The position numbers were made by a program, and so were the translations under genes. The notes beneath the pieces are model-generated. The model was not told the origin of the DNA. It saw only the letters and a program-made list of their open reading frames with translations, and searched no databases. 64,000 nt of DNA from Trametes villosa (Eukaryota; Basidiomycota; Agaricomycetes; Polyporales; Polyporaceae): contig PUDQ02000017.1 of NCBI GenBank assembly GCA_002964805.2, positions 248,001 through 312,000 on the forward strand, written 5' to 3'. Of this stretch, positions 45,710-55,559 are shown piece after piece. How positions within the stretch are numbered: the first letter of the stretch is position 1; every line of letters begins with the position of its first letter.

Positions 45710-48316
45710 AGCTGTGGTAGTTATAATATAACATGGTCCGTCTATTAGCCCAGAGCGCATTACATTAGGAACCGTAGGGCTTTTATTATATCATTTTCCG
45801 GCCCTCCCGCCCTAGTAGCAGCCCGGGCACCTGCCTAATACGGCCGGTTTCGGCGGGTGGCTGCTTATCAGCCCGGGCCATTCTTATCTCTTGTAGATAA
45901 GACTCTAATCTCATTAATCCGAGCTCCCGGCCACCCGGGTGGCGCGGGAATACTAGCGCTTTGGCTCTCGGCTGGGAACTGCCCCGATTAGGCAGGTTCC
46001 CCTCATCCCACCTCCCCTAGGCAGCTCTCCCTCCCCGTATCTCGCCCATTGCGCATCCGATTTGCCTCGCAAGTGGCTCATTGGATTTGCATTACAAAGG
46101 GGTTTAATACGTGTCAATAGCGCGAACCGAAAAGGTGCGTACTAACGTCGCTATACTGTGTACAAATAGGCCCACTCAGGCGACGCGATCCGGGCGATAG
46201 CTCGCCCGTTTCGCGTCGCCCCGGGGCGCGTGTGGGCTCCCCAGAAAGCAGCTGAACAGGGCTTTCCGGCGAGCCCACGCGCGCGCGGATCGGCCCAGCG
46301 GATGGGATTCTGCGCTCTGCCCATTTAGGGCAGGAGCACAGATTCATCTCCTGGGCTGAATCTCGCCCATTTTGCCAGGGATCATGCTGGAACCTTGTAC
46401 AGGCCCCTATCAATCGGTGGCCATTCGCTCATCCGGCTTTCCAGCCCAGGTACAACAACCCAAAAGCACCAGACAGCCTCATGCTGGGGTCTGGCCCCAG
46501 GACCGCGGTTTTCCCAATATCCCGCGAACGCGGACGCGGACCGCCACGAAACGCATATCCCCAGAAAGCTGCAGTAAGCAGCTTTCCGTCGGTATGCTTT
46601 TCGTTGTGGTCCGACCGCTGGAACCTGCACGGACGCGTCATGCCCCTCCCCACCCCCTCTTCCCCTTCACCTGCCCACAACTCGCCCATTTCCTAACCGT
46701 TTTGCTTGCTTCAAGCCTTCACGCTCTCGGAATACGTAGCGGAACCGCGTCGTACCATCCGATCAGTATACTAACCTCTGTCCCCCGTTTCCCAACCTTA
46801 TCAGTGCCTCCAGGCCTCGTCAGGTAGGCAACGCGATCCTTGACCCGTCCCGCGCCCGATAAGCATGCTGAGCGCAGATCCCGGTAGGCATACAGCATGG
46901 CTACGTATGTACAAAAAATCTAAGGAATCTGAGCCTCGGTGGCGGAGCTGTGGGGAGATCTCCTCGGAGAGGGTTCAGCCACAGGCCGTCTTAAGACAGT
47001 CTGGGCGGCTGCCCCGGGCTTGTATGCAGTACAGCAATGCACAGAGCCTATCAACTGGTGTAAAATACATATCTCTGCGAGTTTCTAACCGTTTCCCACC
47101 ATTCTTGATGTCCTGGACAGGTGTATGGTAGTAGCATACAGCATGATTATCAGATGATTTACCCATGGCTGCCATCACCGGCTATAGGGTGATGTATGGG
47201 GCACTCAGGGTGCCAGAACAGCAAAATTGTACATTTGGGTAGTATTGTAGGAGCCTGTACATGTAAGAACAGCTAAGACATATACATGAGCACATAGAGA
47301 TACCTAGACATCGGCTACCCTGCACATAGAGTGGTAGCTGAGAGAAGGAAAGGGAGGGGAAGGGGGAGAGTAGCATGGGGAGGGGGACAAGGGGCTGCGC
47401 AACAACGAGCGGTCTGATCGCCACAGCAAGCATACCGACGGAAAGCTGCGTTCAGCAGCTTTCCGGGGATATGCGTGCGGTGACGGCGCGTGGCTGTATG
47501 CCCGAGATGTCGAGGAAACCGTCGTCCAGGGGCAAGGCCCCAGAACGACGCTTTCTGGCGTTTTCTAGATGCTTTCCCTGGGATGAAAAGTTGGATGAGC
47601 GAACGACCATTGAGTTTTAGGATGCTGTACAAAGTTCAAGCCGCATCTGATGCGAATTGAGCGATGTACAGCCTGGGAGGTGAATCTGTGCTCCTGCCCT
47701 GGATGGGCGGAGCGCAGAATCACATCCGCTGGGCCGATCCGCGCGCGCGTGGGCTCGCCGGAAAGCCCTGTTCAGCTGCTTTCTGGGGAGCCCACACGCG
47801 CCCCGGTGCGACGCGAACCGGGCGAGATATCGCCTGGATCGCGTCGCCCTAGGGGGTCCAAGTGTGCACTGTGTAGCAACATCAGTACGTACCGGAATTG
47901 TTGCGCGTTTGCTGCGTCGTGTAGCCCTTGACGATGCGAATCCAATGGGCCACTTGCGAGGCGAATCGGATGCGAAATGAGCGAGATATGGACGAGGAGA
48001 GCTACCTAGGGGAGAGGGAAGAAGGTGAACCTGCCTAATTGGGGTGGTTCCCAGCCGAGAGCCAAAGCGCTCAGATTCCCGCGCCACCCGGGTGGCCGGT
48101 AGCTCGGATTGATGAGATTAGAGTGTAATCTATGAGAGATAAGAGTGGCCCGGGCTGATAAGCAGCCACCCGCCGAAATCGGCCGTATTAGGCAGGTGCC
48201 CGGGCTGCTACTAGGGCGGGAGGGCCGGAAAATGATATAATAAAAGCCCTACGGTTCCTAATGTAATGCGCTCTGGGCTAATAGACGGACCATGTTATAA
48301 TAGAACTACCACAGCT
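45710..48316. mobile_element. Long terminal-inverted-repeat element (two ~0.96 kb arms)
   Basis: The left arm 45710 to about 46670 is repeated in inverted orientation from about 47355 to 48316. The outer ends begin AGCTGTGGTAG. From 45728 to 45846 the two arms are identical over about 119 bases by eye; identity falls inward with substitutions and small indels. The loop of about 690 bp and both arms carry no protein domain. ATCCGGA stands directly repeated at 45699-45705 and 48321-48327, four bases outside each end, a likely 7-bp target duplication. The transcript of either strand would fold into a very long hairpin. Superfamily unknown; long-TIR MITE, foldback or Mutator-like derivative are options. 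Confidence 0.85.
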
Positions 48317-49226
48317 GCTGATCCGGAGCCCGCTCGAAATCTCAAGACCGCCACGACGACGGCCGTGCTCCGACCACGAACTTCTGTGGCACACCACTCG
48401 GGCGACGCATGGGCGGCCGTTGTTAGTTGTGCGCCGCAAGGGCATGAACAGTGAGTTATATACCTCGTTATGCATTGACAGCGGTGTGAGGATACTCCGG
48501 AACCTTGGCTATGGCCTGGAATGGAGCCATTCTCCTTGCCTGCTGTGATCTGTGGGGTTTGCTGCGCTTGCGTACTTTGCTAGATGCTCGAGACTTAGCG
48601 TCTTTTCATTCGATCCAGCCGGGCTCCGGCTCTCATTTTGTAGAAGTTCTCCTGGGGCCAGTTCTCGGCGAACAGACTCTCTCGCACTGCGTCTCTCTTG
48701 CCCTCGGTCTCCGGTTGGCTCTCTTGCTCTCGGTCTCTATTTGGATCTCTCGCCCCCGCTCCTCATTAAGCTTTCTCGCTCTAGTAACGGTAAGTACGCA
48801 GACGCGAGAATGGTCAAGCCCACTAGCAGCGAGGTGAGAACGCGGTATGCAAGCGCACGCGCCCGCGTCTGAGCCGTTGACGGCGCAGCGGGCGGCACCC
48901 TGCCTGACGTAGGAGCCTCGAGGTGCGTTGCGTGATTCCGAATAAAGCGCACCGTGTCGATCACGGAGGTCCTGGCTAGCTTTGATGTTGATATACGGCA
49001 AGTGCGTCTCGGGGAACCTCTCTAGCTCAAGGTGAGTGGAGCCGCCGCCTTGCGAGGATATGGCTGCAGGAGCCGACGCTACACTCGCCGCTCAGGATAA
49101 GGCCGGGGGCTGTGACGCGCATGTTGCAGTGAACACCAAGTGCGGCGAACAGGTATATCACGCCATCTGATCCCTTTACAAGCAACAGAGCTTCGACCGC
49201 TGCATCACCTCCTGGTGCGTACCTGT
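48317..49226. other. Flank between long-TIR element and dsRBD gene remnant
   Basis: A frame right after the element (TTTAVLRPRTSVAHHSGDAW, ending at a TGA near 48456) would continue in phase with the exon at 45483-45665 if the element sat in an intron. Otherwise only short hydrophobic or Arg-rich frames; nothing else recognised. Confidence 0.35.
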
Positions 49227-50002
49227 ATGTCGTTCAAGGATACCACAACAATCTGCAACCCGCATCTATACCTCACTCCCAGACTCCGGCACGCGAACCT
49301 GTCCCTCCGCACCAGCGAAATCTCACAGCCTCGCCCCCAACCTAAAGCGTTCTCGCTCAGCTTCACTCGCAATGGATCCCGACCTCCCCCTGCTCCCAAA
49401 ATCGAAGGCGAAGCAACACTTAAGGTCTTCGTCCATCGTAACTGGATCGGACTCCTTGTCGACCCCCAGGGCCGACCGATGGTTCAACCGGGCTTCGCCT
49501 CTGAGCCCGAGTACAAGCCAGCCAAGGTGGAGCCCACCGTGGGGGTTGGCATGGGTTTCGCGCAGCCCCAGCCAGGCTACTGGCCGCAGGCTCCTCAGGC
49601 TCCCATGTACGGCTAGCCGCAGCCCCCTCCGCAGCCGCCGCCCGTGAATGCTCCTCCACCCCTTCCCATGATGCAGAATCCTCTAGCCCCCGCGCAGCCG
49701 CATTCCGCATTTCTACCCCTATTCAACCAGACGGCGCAGCAACGCCGCCTCAAAGTGCAGTACCCGGCAATGTTCTCGGGTCCCGCCCACACCGGTCGTT
49801 GGACCGTGTCGTGTCTTGGTGCGCTTCTATCATTTGAACTCGTTTACCTACCGGTACTAATCACATGCCTCCCACAGTCAACGGCATCGAAAAGGGTATC
49901 GGTACGGGCGCGAGCAAGCAGCACGCCAAGGAGGAGGCCGCTCGCCAGGCATATCACGCGACGGGAGGGGCGCCCCGTAAGTATCTCTGTCTGTCGGTGT
50001 GA
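49227..50002 (+). pseudogene. Double-stranded-RNA-binding-domain protein, broken
   Basis: One frame runs from an ATG at 49227 through a Pro/Gln-rich part, hits TAG at 49614-49616 in YG-stop-PQPPPQ, and then stays open. It joins by a 59-bp GT-AG intron (49819-49877) to a clear dsRBD half: GRWTVSCL, VNGIEKGIGTGASKQHAKEE, AARQAYHA. Before it, FNQTAQQRRLKVQYPAMFSG should be the first helix and strand. Basidiomycetes have many small proteins of this dsRBD type; partners are unknown. The TAG lies where Gln (CAG) would fit the Pro/Gln repeat, a single C-to-T change. The last exon is duplicated in tandem downstream without its upstream parts. End shown is the stop if the last donor (CC|GTAAGT) is not used. 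Confidence 0.65.
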
Positions 50003-50348
50003 ATGGTTCTCTCGGGGCTCATATGGAATATAGGCGTTTAGCGTGGACCCTGCTGCGTCGTCACCGAAGACTCACGCGAATACACTGGGCGATTGTTATC
50101 CCGCTCTCCCGGCTGTGGACTACGCTTGCGGCAGCAGCGCGCCAAGGAGGAGGCTGCCCGCCAGACATATCACGCGATGGGAGGGGCGCCCCGTAAGTAT
50201 CTCTGTCTGTCGGTGTGAATGGTTCTTTGAGGGCTCATATGGAATATAGGCATTTAGCGTGGACCCTGCTGCGTCGTCACCGAAGACTCACGCGAATACA
50301 CTGGGCGATTGTTATCCCGCTCTCCCGGCTGTGGGCTACGCTTGCGGC
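49917..50348 (+). repeat. 216-bp tandem duplication of the dsRBD 3' exon
   Basis: Two direct copies with a period of 216 bp (GCCAAGGAGGAGG at 49925 and 50141). They cover the end of the dsRBD exon, its donor and about 150 bp of following sequence. Few mismatches, so the event is recent. Confidence 0.9.
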
Positions 50349-50510
50349 ATCGAGCTCACAGCGACTATGGCTCGCGTGATCAGCCTGGTCCTGCTCGCGC
50401 AGTGCACCGTCGGGGTATCGTCCGTCCAGTGTTAGTGGCACATCTACACACACGCCGCATAAGTTCAAGCTTGATATACCGCTTAGTAGCGTAGAGCTCC
50501 TTAGATTTTA

Positions 50511-50752
50511 GCATTACCTGTGCGTCTGTAGGCTCCCTGAGGCTCGCCTTGGTTCATGAAGGGCCTTACGCTTCTTACAGCTCCGGACTCTTAGGGTCTG
50601 ACAGTGTCCTTACGGTCTGACTGCTTCTGTTGGCGGAGTGCAGACACTGCATTACGGGCTGATTTGCTCCTTATCTTCCTTACAGCCTTATTCGACGGCA
50701 GTAAGGAGATAAGGCCGATTAAGAAGTTTATAAGGACGCCCGGGAAAATGCT
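50511..50752. mobile_element. MITE-like element with CCTTA/TAAGG repeats, copy 2
   Basis: The left end AGCATTACCTGTGCGTC pairs with the right end, read inverted as AGCATTTTCCCGGGCGTCC. The right end matches the left end of the element at 29525. The interior has many CCTTAC/TAAGG motifs. About 240 bp, noncoding. Confidence 0.5.
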
Positions 50753-51016
50753 GATGAACAGTTAGTCGTGTACCCCCGTGCTCTGCAGTATACACGCCTC
50801 GCAGCGAGGGCGCGGGGGCGCATTGAAGCACGTCCCTGTTCCTCATGCCGAGGCCTCGTGGGTTACGCGACGGCTATCCCTGCACGACTCGCCAGCTCTA
50901 CTCGCTCCCCGTGATGTTAGGTAACCGCACAGGTGCATTGTAAAGGCGAACTATAATAATCGAAGGCTAGTCTCCTCCCCCGAACCTGGTCAACCTGCGC
51001 ACTGTTGGCGACTCGG
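50753..51016 (+). promoter_or_regulatory. Upstream region of F-box paralog B, shared with paralog C
   Basis: About 170 bp (50833-51003) resembles 53666-53830 before paralog C: CTCGTGGGTTACGCG, CTGCACGACTC, TTAGGTAACCGCACAG and TCAACCTGCGCA occur in the same order. The duplication therefore included the promoter. Confidence 0.7.
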
Positions 51017-53109
51017 ATGGCTGCTCCCGGCCCACTGTACCGCTGCCCTTCCACAGTCTTGGAGAGGATATGTCGGGAGGCTCTTGCCTTACCTCGCGAC
51101 GAGAACAACGACTACCGACACGTGGGCTCCCGGACTGTCGCTTCTCTAGCGGCAACAGCCCGCCTCTTCCACGAATCCGCGCTCAATGTCCTATGGCACA
51201 CCATTCCCGACATCGCCGTTCTCCTCTGTGTCTTGACGGAAGAAGCCTGTTTTCGGAGAGAAGCTACAATACAAGGGCGCTCGTCTCAGAGCCATGTGGA
51301 ATTTGCGAGTTCTATCTTGTTCAACGCTGTAAAGGCTTACCCAAGCTAATTCCTGATTTCGTACAGGGTTTTACTCGTGCGCCGGAGGAGTCGCAGCTCG
51401 AGCGATTTTTGGCGTACGCTCAGCGCGTTCGAGAAATCAACCACAGCACCAGCAATGCCCCAAACTCCGTTTGTCGCTGGAGTGCCGTGCCCGAGGTGTA
51501 TGACACGCTGGCAAACATCATGGGCCCCCGCGCGCTCCTGCCCAACGTCGAGAGGATCAACTATGATCGCTCTGAGATCACACCTCTGGCCATCTTCCGG
51601 TCCTTCCATATCCTGTTCGGTCCCAAACTTCGGCTGCTACGTATCTGGAGCAACGCTGGTCCCTACCGTGGCCCAAAGCCTGAGCCGATCACGGAGGAGG
51701 TCGAAGCGGTGTTCACACAGATGCTGGAGAGGCTCACGGATACCAGGCCAGGGCTGCAAAAGCTCTACCTAGCCATATCCCCCGTCACCGACGCGGTGAT
51801 ATCGGCGGTGGCCACAGCCGTGGGCCGCCAAAATCATCTGGTATTCCTAAAGCTGCCCCGCTTGGGAGGCGAGCTCACTCTCACTCCCGCCGCATGCGCG
51901 CACCTTGCAGTGCTTCCAACCTTGCGTTACCTGGACTTCACCATGGACGACTCGGACTCATGGTCTGATGCACTCCATGCTCTATCCAAGTCATTTCACT
52001 CCCAGGGCGCATCCTTTCCGGTTTTGAGTCATCTAGACATCACGGCGCTGTCACTTGCGCTGCCCGCAGACCTCCTTCGCTGTATTGGATCTTTGCATCT
52101 TACCAAGCTCTCTGTCACCGCCGTGGAGGCTGTCCCCCGCCTCGACCTCGGCCCGCTCTTCTCAGCTATTGCGGATCTGCCTAGCGCCAAGGCCATCACC
52201 CAGCTCTACATCACGGTGCAGAACGTCGTGCCCACCGACACTGGTGCAGCTACGGCCGTGACGTCCACGGACGCCGTCCAGCCGCCTCGACCCATAGGAC
52301 GGGTGACCCTCGAGCCGCTCTTCGTGTTGTCCTCCCTAGACGACGTCAACCTGGATATCAACTGTCCCTTCGACGTCGACGACGCGCTCCTCATAGCGAT
52401 TGGCAAGGCTTGGCCGAGGCTCGATCGCCTGATCCTCGGAACGAGTTCCGGGTGGGGCCTCATCACCGAGACCGAGTTTGGGAAGGGCGACCACGACACC
52501 GACGAAAACGAGGATAACGAACTGCCAACCGAGGACGCAGACGGCGTCCAACCCGCTAAAGTATGGCGCGAGCCCCGCGCGACGCTCTATGGACTCCTGG
52601 CACTCGCGCAGCTCTGCCCGTACATCGACGTCATCCAGCTCGAGTTCAACGCAAGCCTCCGGGATGTCGCGCGAGCCGAGTTGGAGCATCGACCGATGCT
52701 AGGCGCGCCCGCCCGCCCGAGGAATAAGTTGTCCCTCTTAAACGGACTCTTCGTCGGGCTGTCTCCCATCGAGAACCCGTACGCCGTCGCGGCCTTTCTG
52801 TCCGACTGGATCTCGGAGATCGGCGAGCTCGAGGACGGCTGGCGGGATATGATGGATGGGGATGGGGACGACGACGATGAAGATGATGAGGACTCAGATG
52901 ACGAGGACGTGCCGTGGTCGACGACTGCTCGGCTGTACCACAAGCGGTGGCGGACGGTCTTCCGCCTGGTTCCGGGGTTTGCGGCCGTGCGCGCGCAGGA
53001 GCGGCGGTGGAAGCGGAGGGCGGGCACCCTGCCGGCAGTAGCGGAGCGCGCCGAAGAGTGGGGGTACGATGAGGAGTGCGAGTCGGACAGCTCGATGGGA
53101 TTCTGGTAG
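51017..53109 (+). CDS. F-box-like protein, paralog B, intact
   Basis: Two exons, 51017-51304 and 51367-53109, giving 676 aa. MAAPGPLYRCPSTVLERICR begins an F-box-like helix; RTVASLAATARLFHESALNV-LW is the second half. The rest has leucine-rich-like segments (LRLLRIWS, LQKLYLAIS, LVFLKLPR, LRYLDFTMD), ending in an acidic run and RRWKRRAG. The 62-bp intron starts GCGAGT, a GC-AG donor: the exon joins VEF to GFTRAPEESQLERFL exactly where paralogs A and D use GT. A branch-like CTAAT precedes the acceptor. If GC is not used, the frame stops at 51349. Probable SCF adaptor by analogy. Confidence 0.85.
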
Positions 53110-53839
53110 ACTAGGAAGCGTACGGATCATACTCGCGAACCAATTCACCGAGACTCAAACTTGGTCTTACTAGTACTGGTTAGCTTGGTTGCTTGCAATG
53201 AAGTCAACGTGGCTTACCCTAGCTTACCGTCTTGAGACTTGATCAGACTAGTAGATACTAGTGGTAGTAAGCCCGCGGCTTATGGAGCAACTTATGTACT
53301 TCTAACTCCGAAAGAAGCACTGCGTCAATCCGGCACAGCATCGACGCTTGATTTCGACTCTTTCTTCCCGTCGTCAGTGAGCTCGTCAACCGCCAGAAAC
53401 TCAGCGTGGCATATCGCAACTTCAAATGCTCCTCAGATTCTATACACAAGGGCGGGACCCACTCAAGGCGACTGGCGGGGTGTACTACTAGCTCCGACAT
53501 GGTAGCCTGCGAGAGATACAAGTAATACTTACCAGCTCCAATGTCGCCGCTTCCGCTCCTCTTTCCGCCTGCTGTCCTACTCGAATGCTGACAGAAATAT
53601 AAATCTGGACAGTGCCGAGGGGAAAGGATTCTGATGTCCACAGCGCAGATCAGGGCTACGTCGAGGCGCCTCCCGGTTCCTGCTGCCGAACCCTCGTGGG
53701 TTACGCGGCGGCTGTTCCTGCACGACTCTCCGTTTACTGACATCCATGCGGCGTGTCGTTAGGTAACCGCACAGCTGCTTCTCACAGGCACTAGACTGAC
53801 TCCTTTGCCCCGGACCTGATCAACCTGCGCAGGACGTTC
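53110..53839. other. Spacer between F-box paralogs B and C
   Basis: Contains the promoter copy (53666-53830) shared with paralog B. The rest shows no gene or repeat that I recognise. Confidence 0.5.
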
Positions 53840-54915
53840 ATGATGACTCCTCCCAGTGCCCTCCACCGCTTCCCTCCTTCACTCTTGGAGAGCATCTGTC
53901 GTCAGGCTCTTGGTTTACCTCGGGACAAGAAAGATCACCATCGCCACGTGGGCTCTCGGACGGTCGCGTCACTGGCGGTTACCGCCCGCCTCTTTCATGA
54001 GCCCGCACTCAACGTTCTCTGGCGCGCCATTCCCGATATCGCCGTTCTCTTCTTCACCTTGGACGAAGAGATCTGGTTCGAAAGAGAAGCCACAAGGCAG
54101 GGCCGTCCGATCGAAGGCTACTTGGAATTCGCAAGTCATTTCTTACTCAACATAGTCACTCGCATTGACCCCCATCCTGACACAGGGCTTCCATAGTGCG
54201 CCAGATGAATCGCAACTCGAGCGATTTCTGAAGTATGCTCGTCGAGTGCGAGACATCAATCATTCCGCCAATGTCCCGAACTCGATTCGTGCTTGCAGTG
54301 CCGAGCCTGGCGTGTATGGCATGCTGGCGAACATCCTGGGCCCTCGCGTGCTCCTGCCTAACGTTGAGAGGATCAGCTATGAACGCTCTCAGATCACACC
54401 TCTGGAACCTGGACGTCCTCCAAGTCGAGTTCAACGCCAACCCGCGCGCCATTCCGCTTTTCGCACTGGAGTCCCGCCTGATGCTGAGAGGGGGCGCGCG
54501 AGCGAGGCGCAAGCTGCCTATCATCAACGGGCTCTTCGTCGGGCTGTCTCCCATCGAGAACCCGTACGCCGTCGCGGCGCTCCTGTCCGACTGGGTCTCG
54601 GAGATTGGCGAGGTTGAGGACAGCTGGGAGACTATGATCGAGGGGCCCGTGGATGACGGCGACGACGACGGCGACGGCGATGACGGCGGGGAGGACGCGG
54701 AGGGCGAAGACGTACCGTGGTCGACCACCGCACAGGTGTACCACAAGCGGTGGCAGACGGTCCTCCGCATGGTCCCGATGTTCGCAATCGCGCGCGTGCA
54801 GGAGCGGCGGTGGAGGCGGGCGGCGGGGACCATACCGGACGAAGCGGAGCATGTTCAGTGGCCATACGATAACGAAGATGACTACGAGTCGGACGCTTCG
54901 ATTGGGTTCTGGTGA
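53840..54915 (+). pseudogene. F-box-like protein, paralog C, ~1 kb internal deletion
   Basis: Exon 1 (53840-54130) and the 55-bp intron 54131-54185 (donor GCAAGT, again GC-AG) match paralog B. Exon 2 runs GFHSAPDESQLERFLKYARR to ERSQITPL, then jumps at about 54405 straight to a segment (NLDVLQVEFNANPRAI) that corresponds to IDVIQLEFNASLRD of paralog B. About 1.03 kb, some 345 codons, is missing. The join is out of frame: the upstream frame ends at 54617, while the conserved tail (GLFVGLSPIENPYAVAALLS, VYHKRWQTVLRMVP, stop 54915) is in another frame. A CTCTG(G) at the junction, also near both ends in paralog B, suggests microhomology-mediated loss. Confidence 0.85.
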
Positions 54916-55559
54916 ATCTGCAAAGTGTTCTACCATTACGACCTTTCTTTCTTTGACTCCCGTTTATTGCCCGTCAGGGCCTAGCCCTATGGTAGGCACT
55001 AAACTACACATGTAACTACGTACTCGAGGGATGCAAGGGGTCATGACGAAAACAAGAGGGGCCCGAGGGCCCCAGCATACAGGAGATTGTCGGGGGGGAG
55101 CGAGTGACGGCCTAGGGCCAAGAGCCGGGTGGTACCCTGAAGAGCAACGGCAAGAGAGCGTGTCGGGCGAGGAGGTATCGTAAAAGGGGGGGCATGCAGT
55201 GCCGGCGCTCACCCCTGTCCTCCCGGCCATCGAAGGCAAGGCAGACGGGTTATAAACCTGCCGTGCGTAAGGGTGGCCGCAGCCCCCGGGTCATTGCCTC
55301 CATTACGACCTATTCTTCTTCTTCAACGGGTTCTTCGACTTCGGCTCGAGTCGTCTCGCCGAGTCCTCCACTTAGGTTTCATTTCCCTCCCTCTCTCTTC
55401 CTATAGTAGACGACTGTAGAGCACGACTTGTAGATATACTAAAAATGATTATCGGAACCGTGATCCTCCACTTAGGTAAGCGCAGCAGTGCTTCAAGTAT
55501 GCCACGCCTGGCAACCGCTGATTGTGTCTTCCCTCTCTAGAGATGTAACACGGTGCGCG
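54916..55559. other. Spacer between F-box paralogs C and D
   Basis: No gene recognised. An in-frame ATG at 55488 could extend paralog D by 24 residues. Confidence 0.5.

Noticed and set aside
48505..48837. Hydrophobic 110-aa frame as a membrane protein
   Set aside because: Low-complexity Leu/Ser content, competing frames of equal length and no start or splice support.
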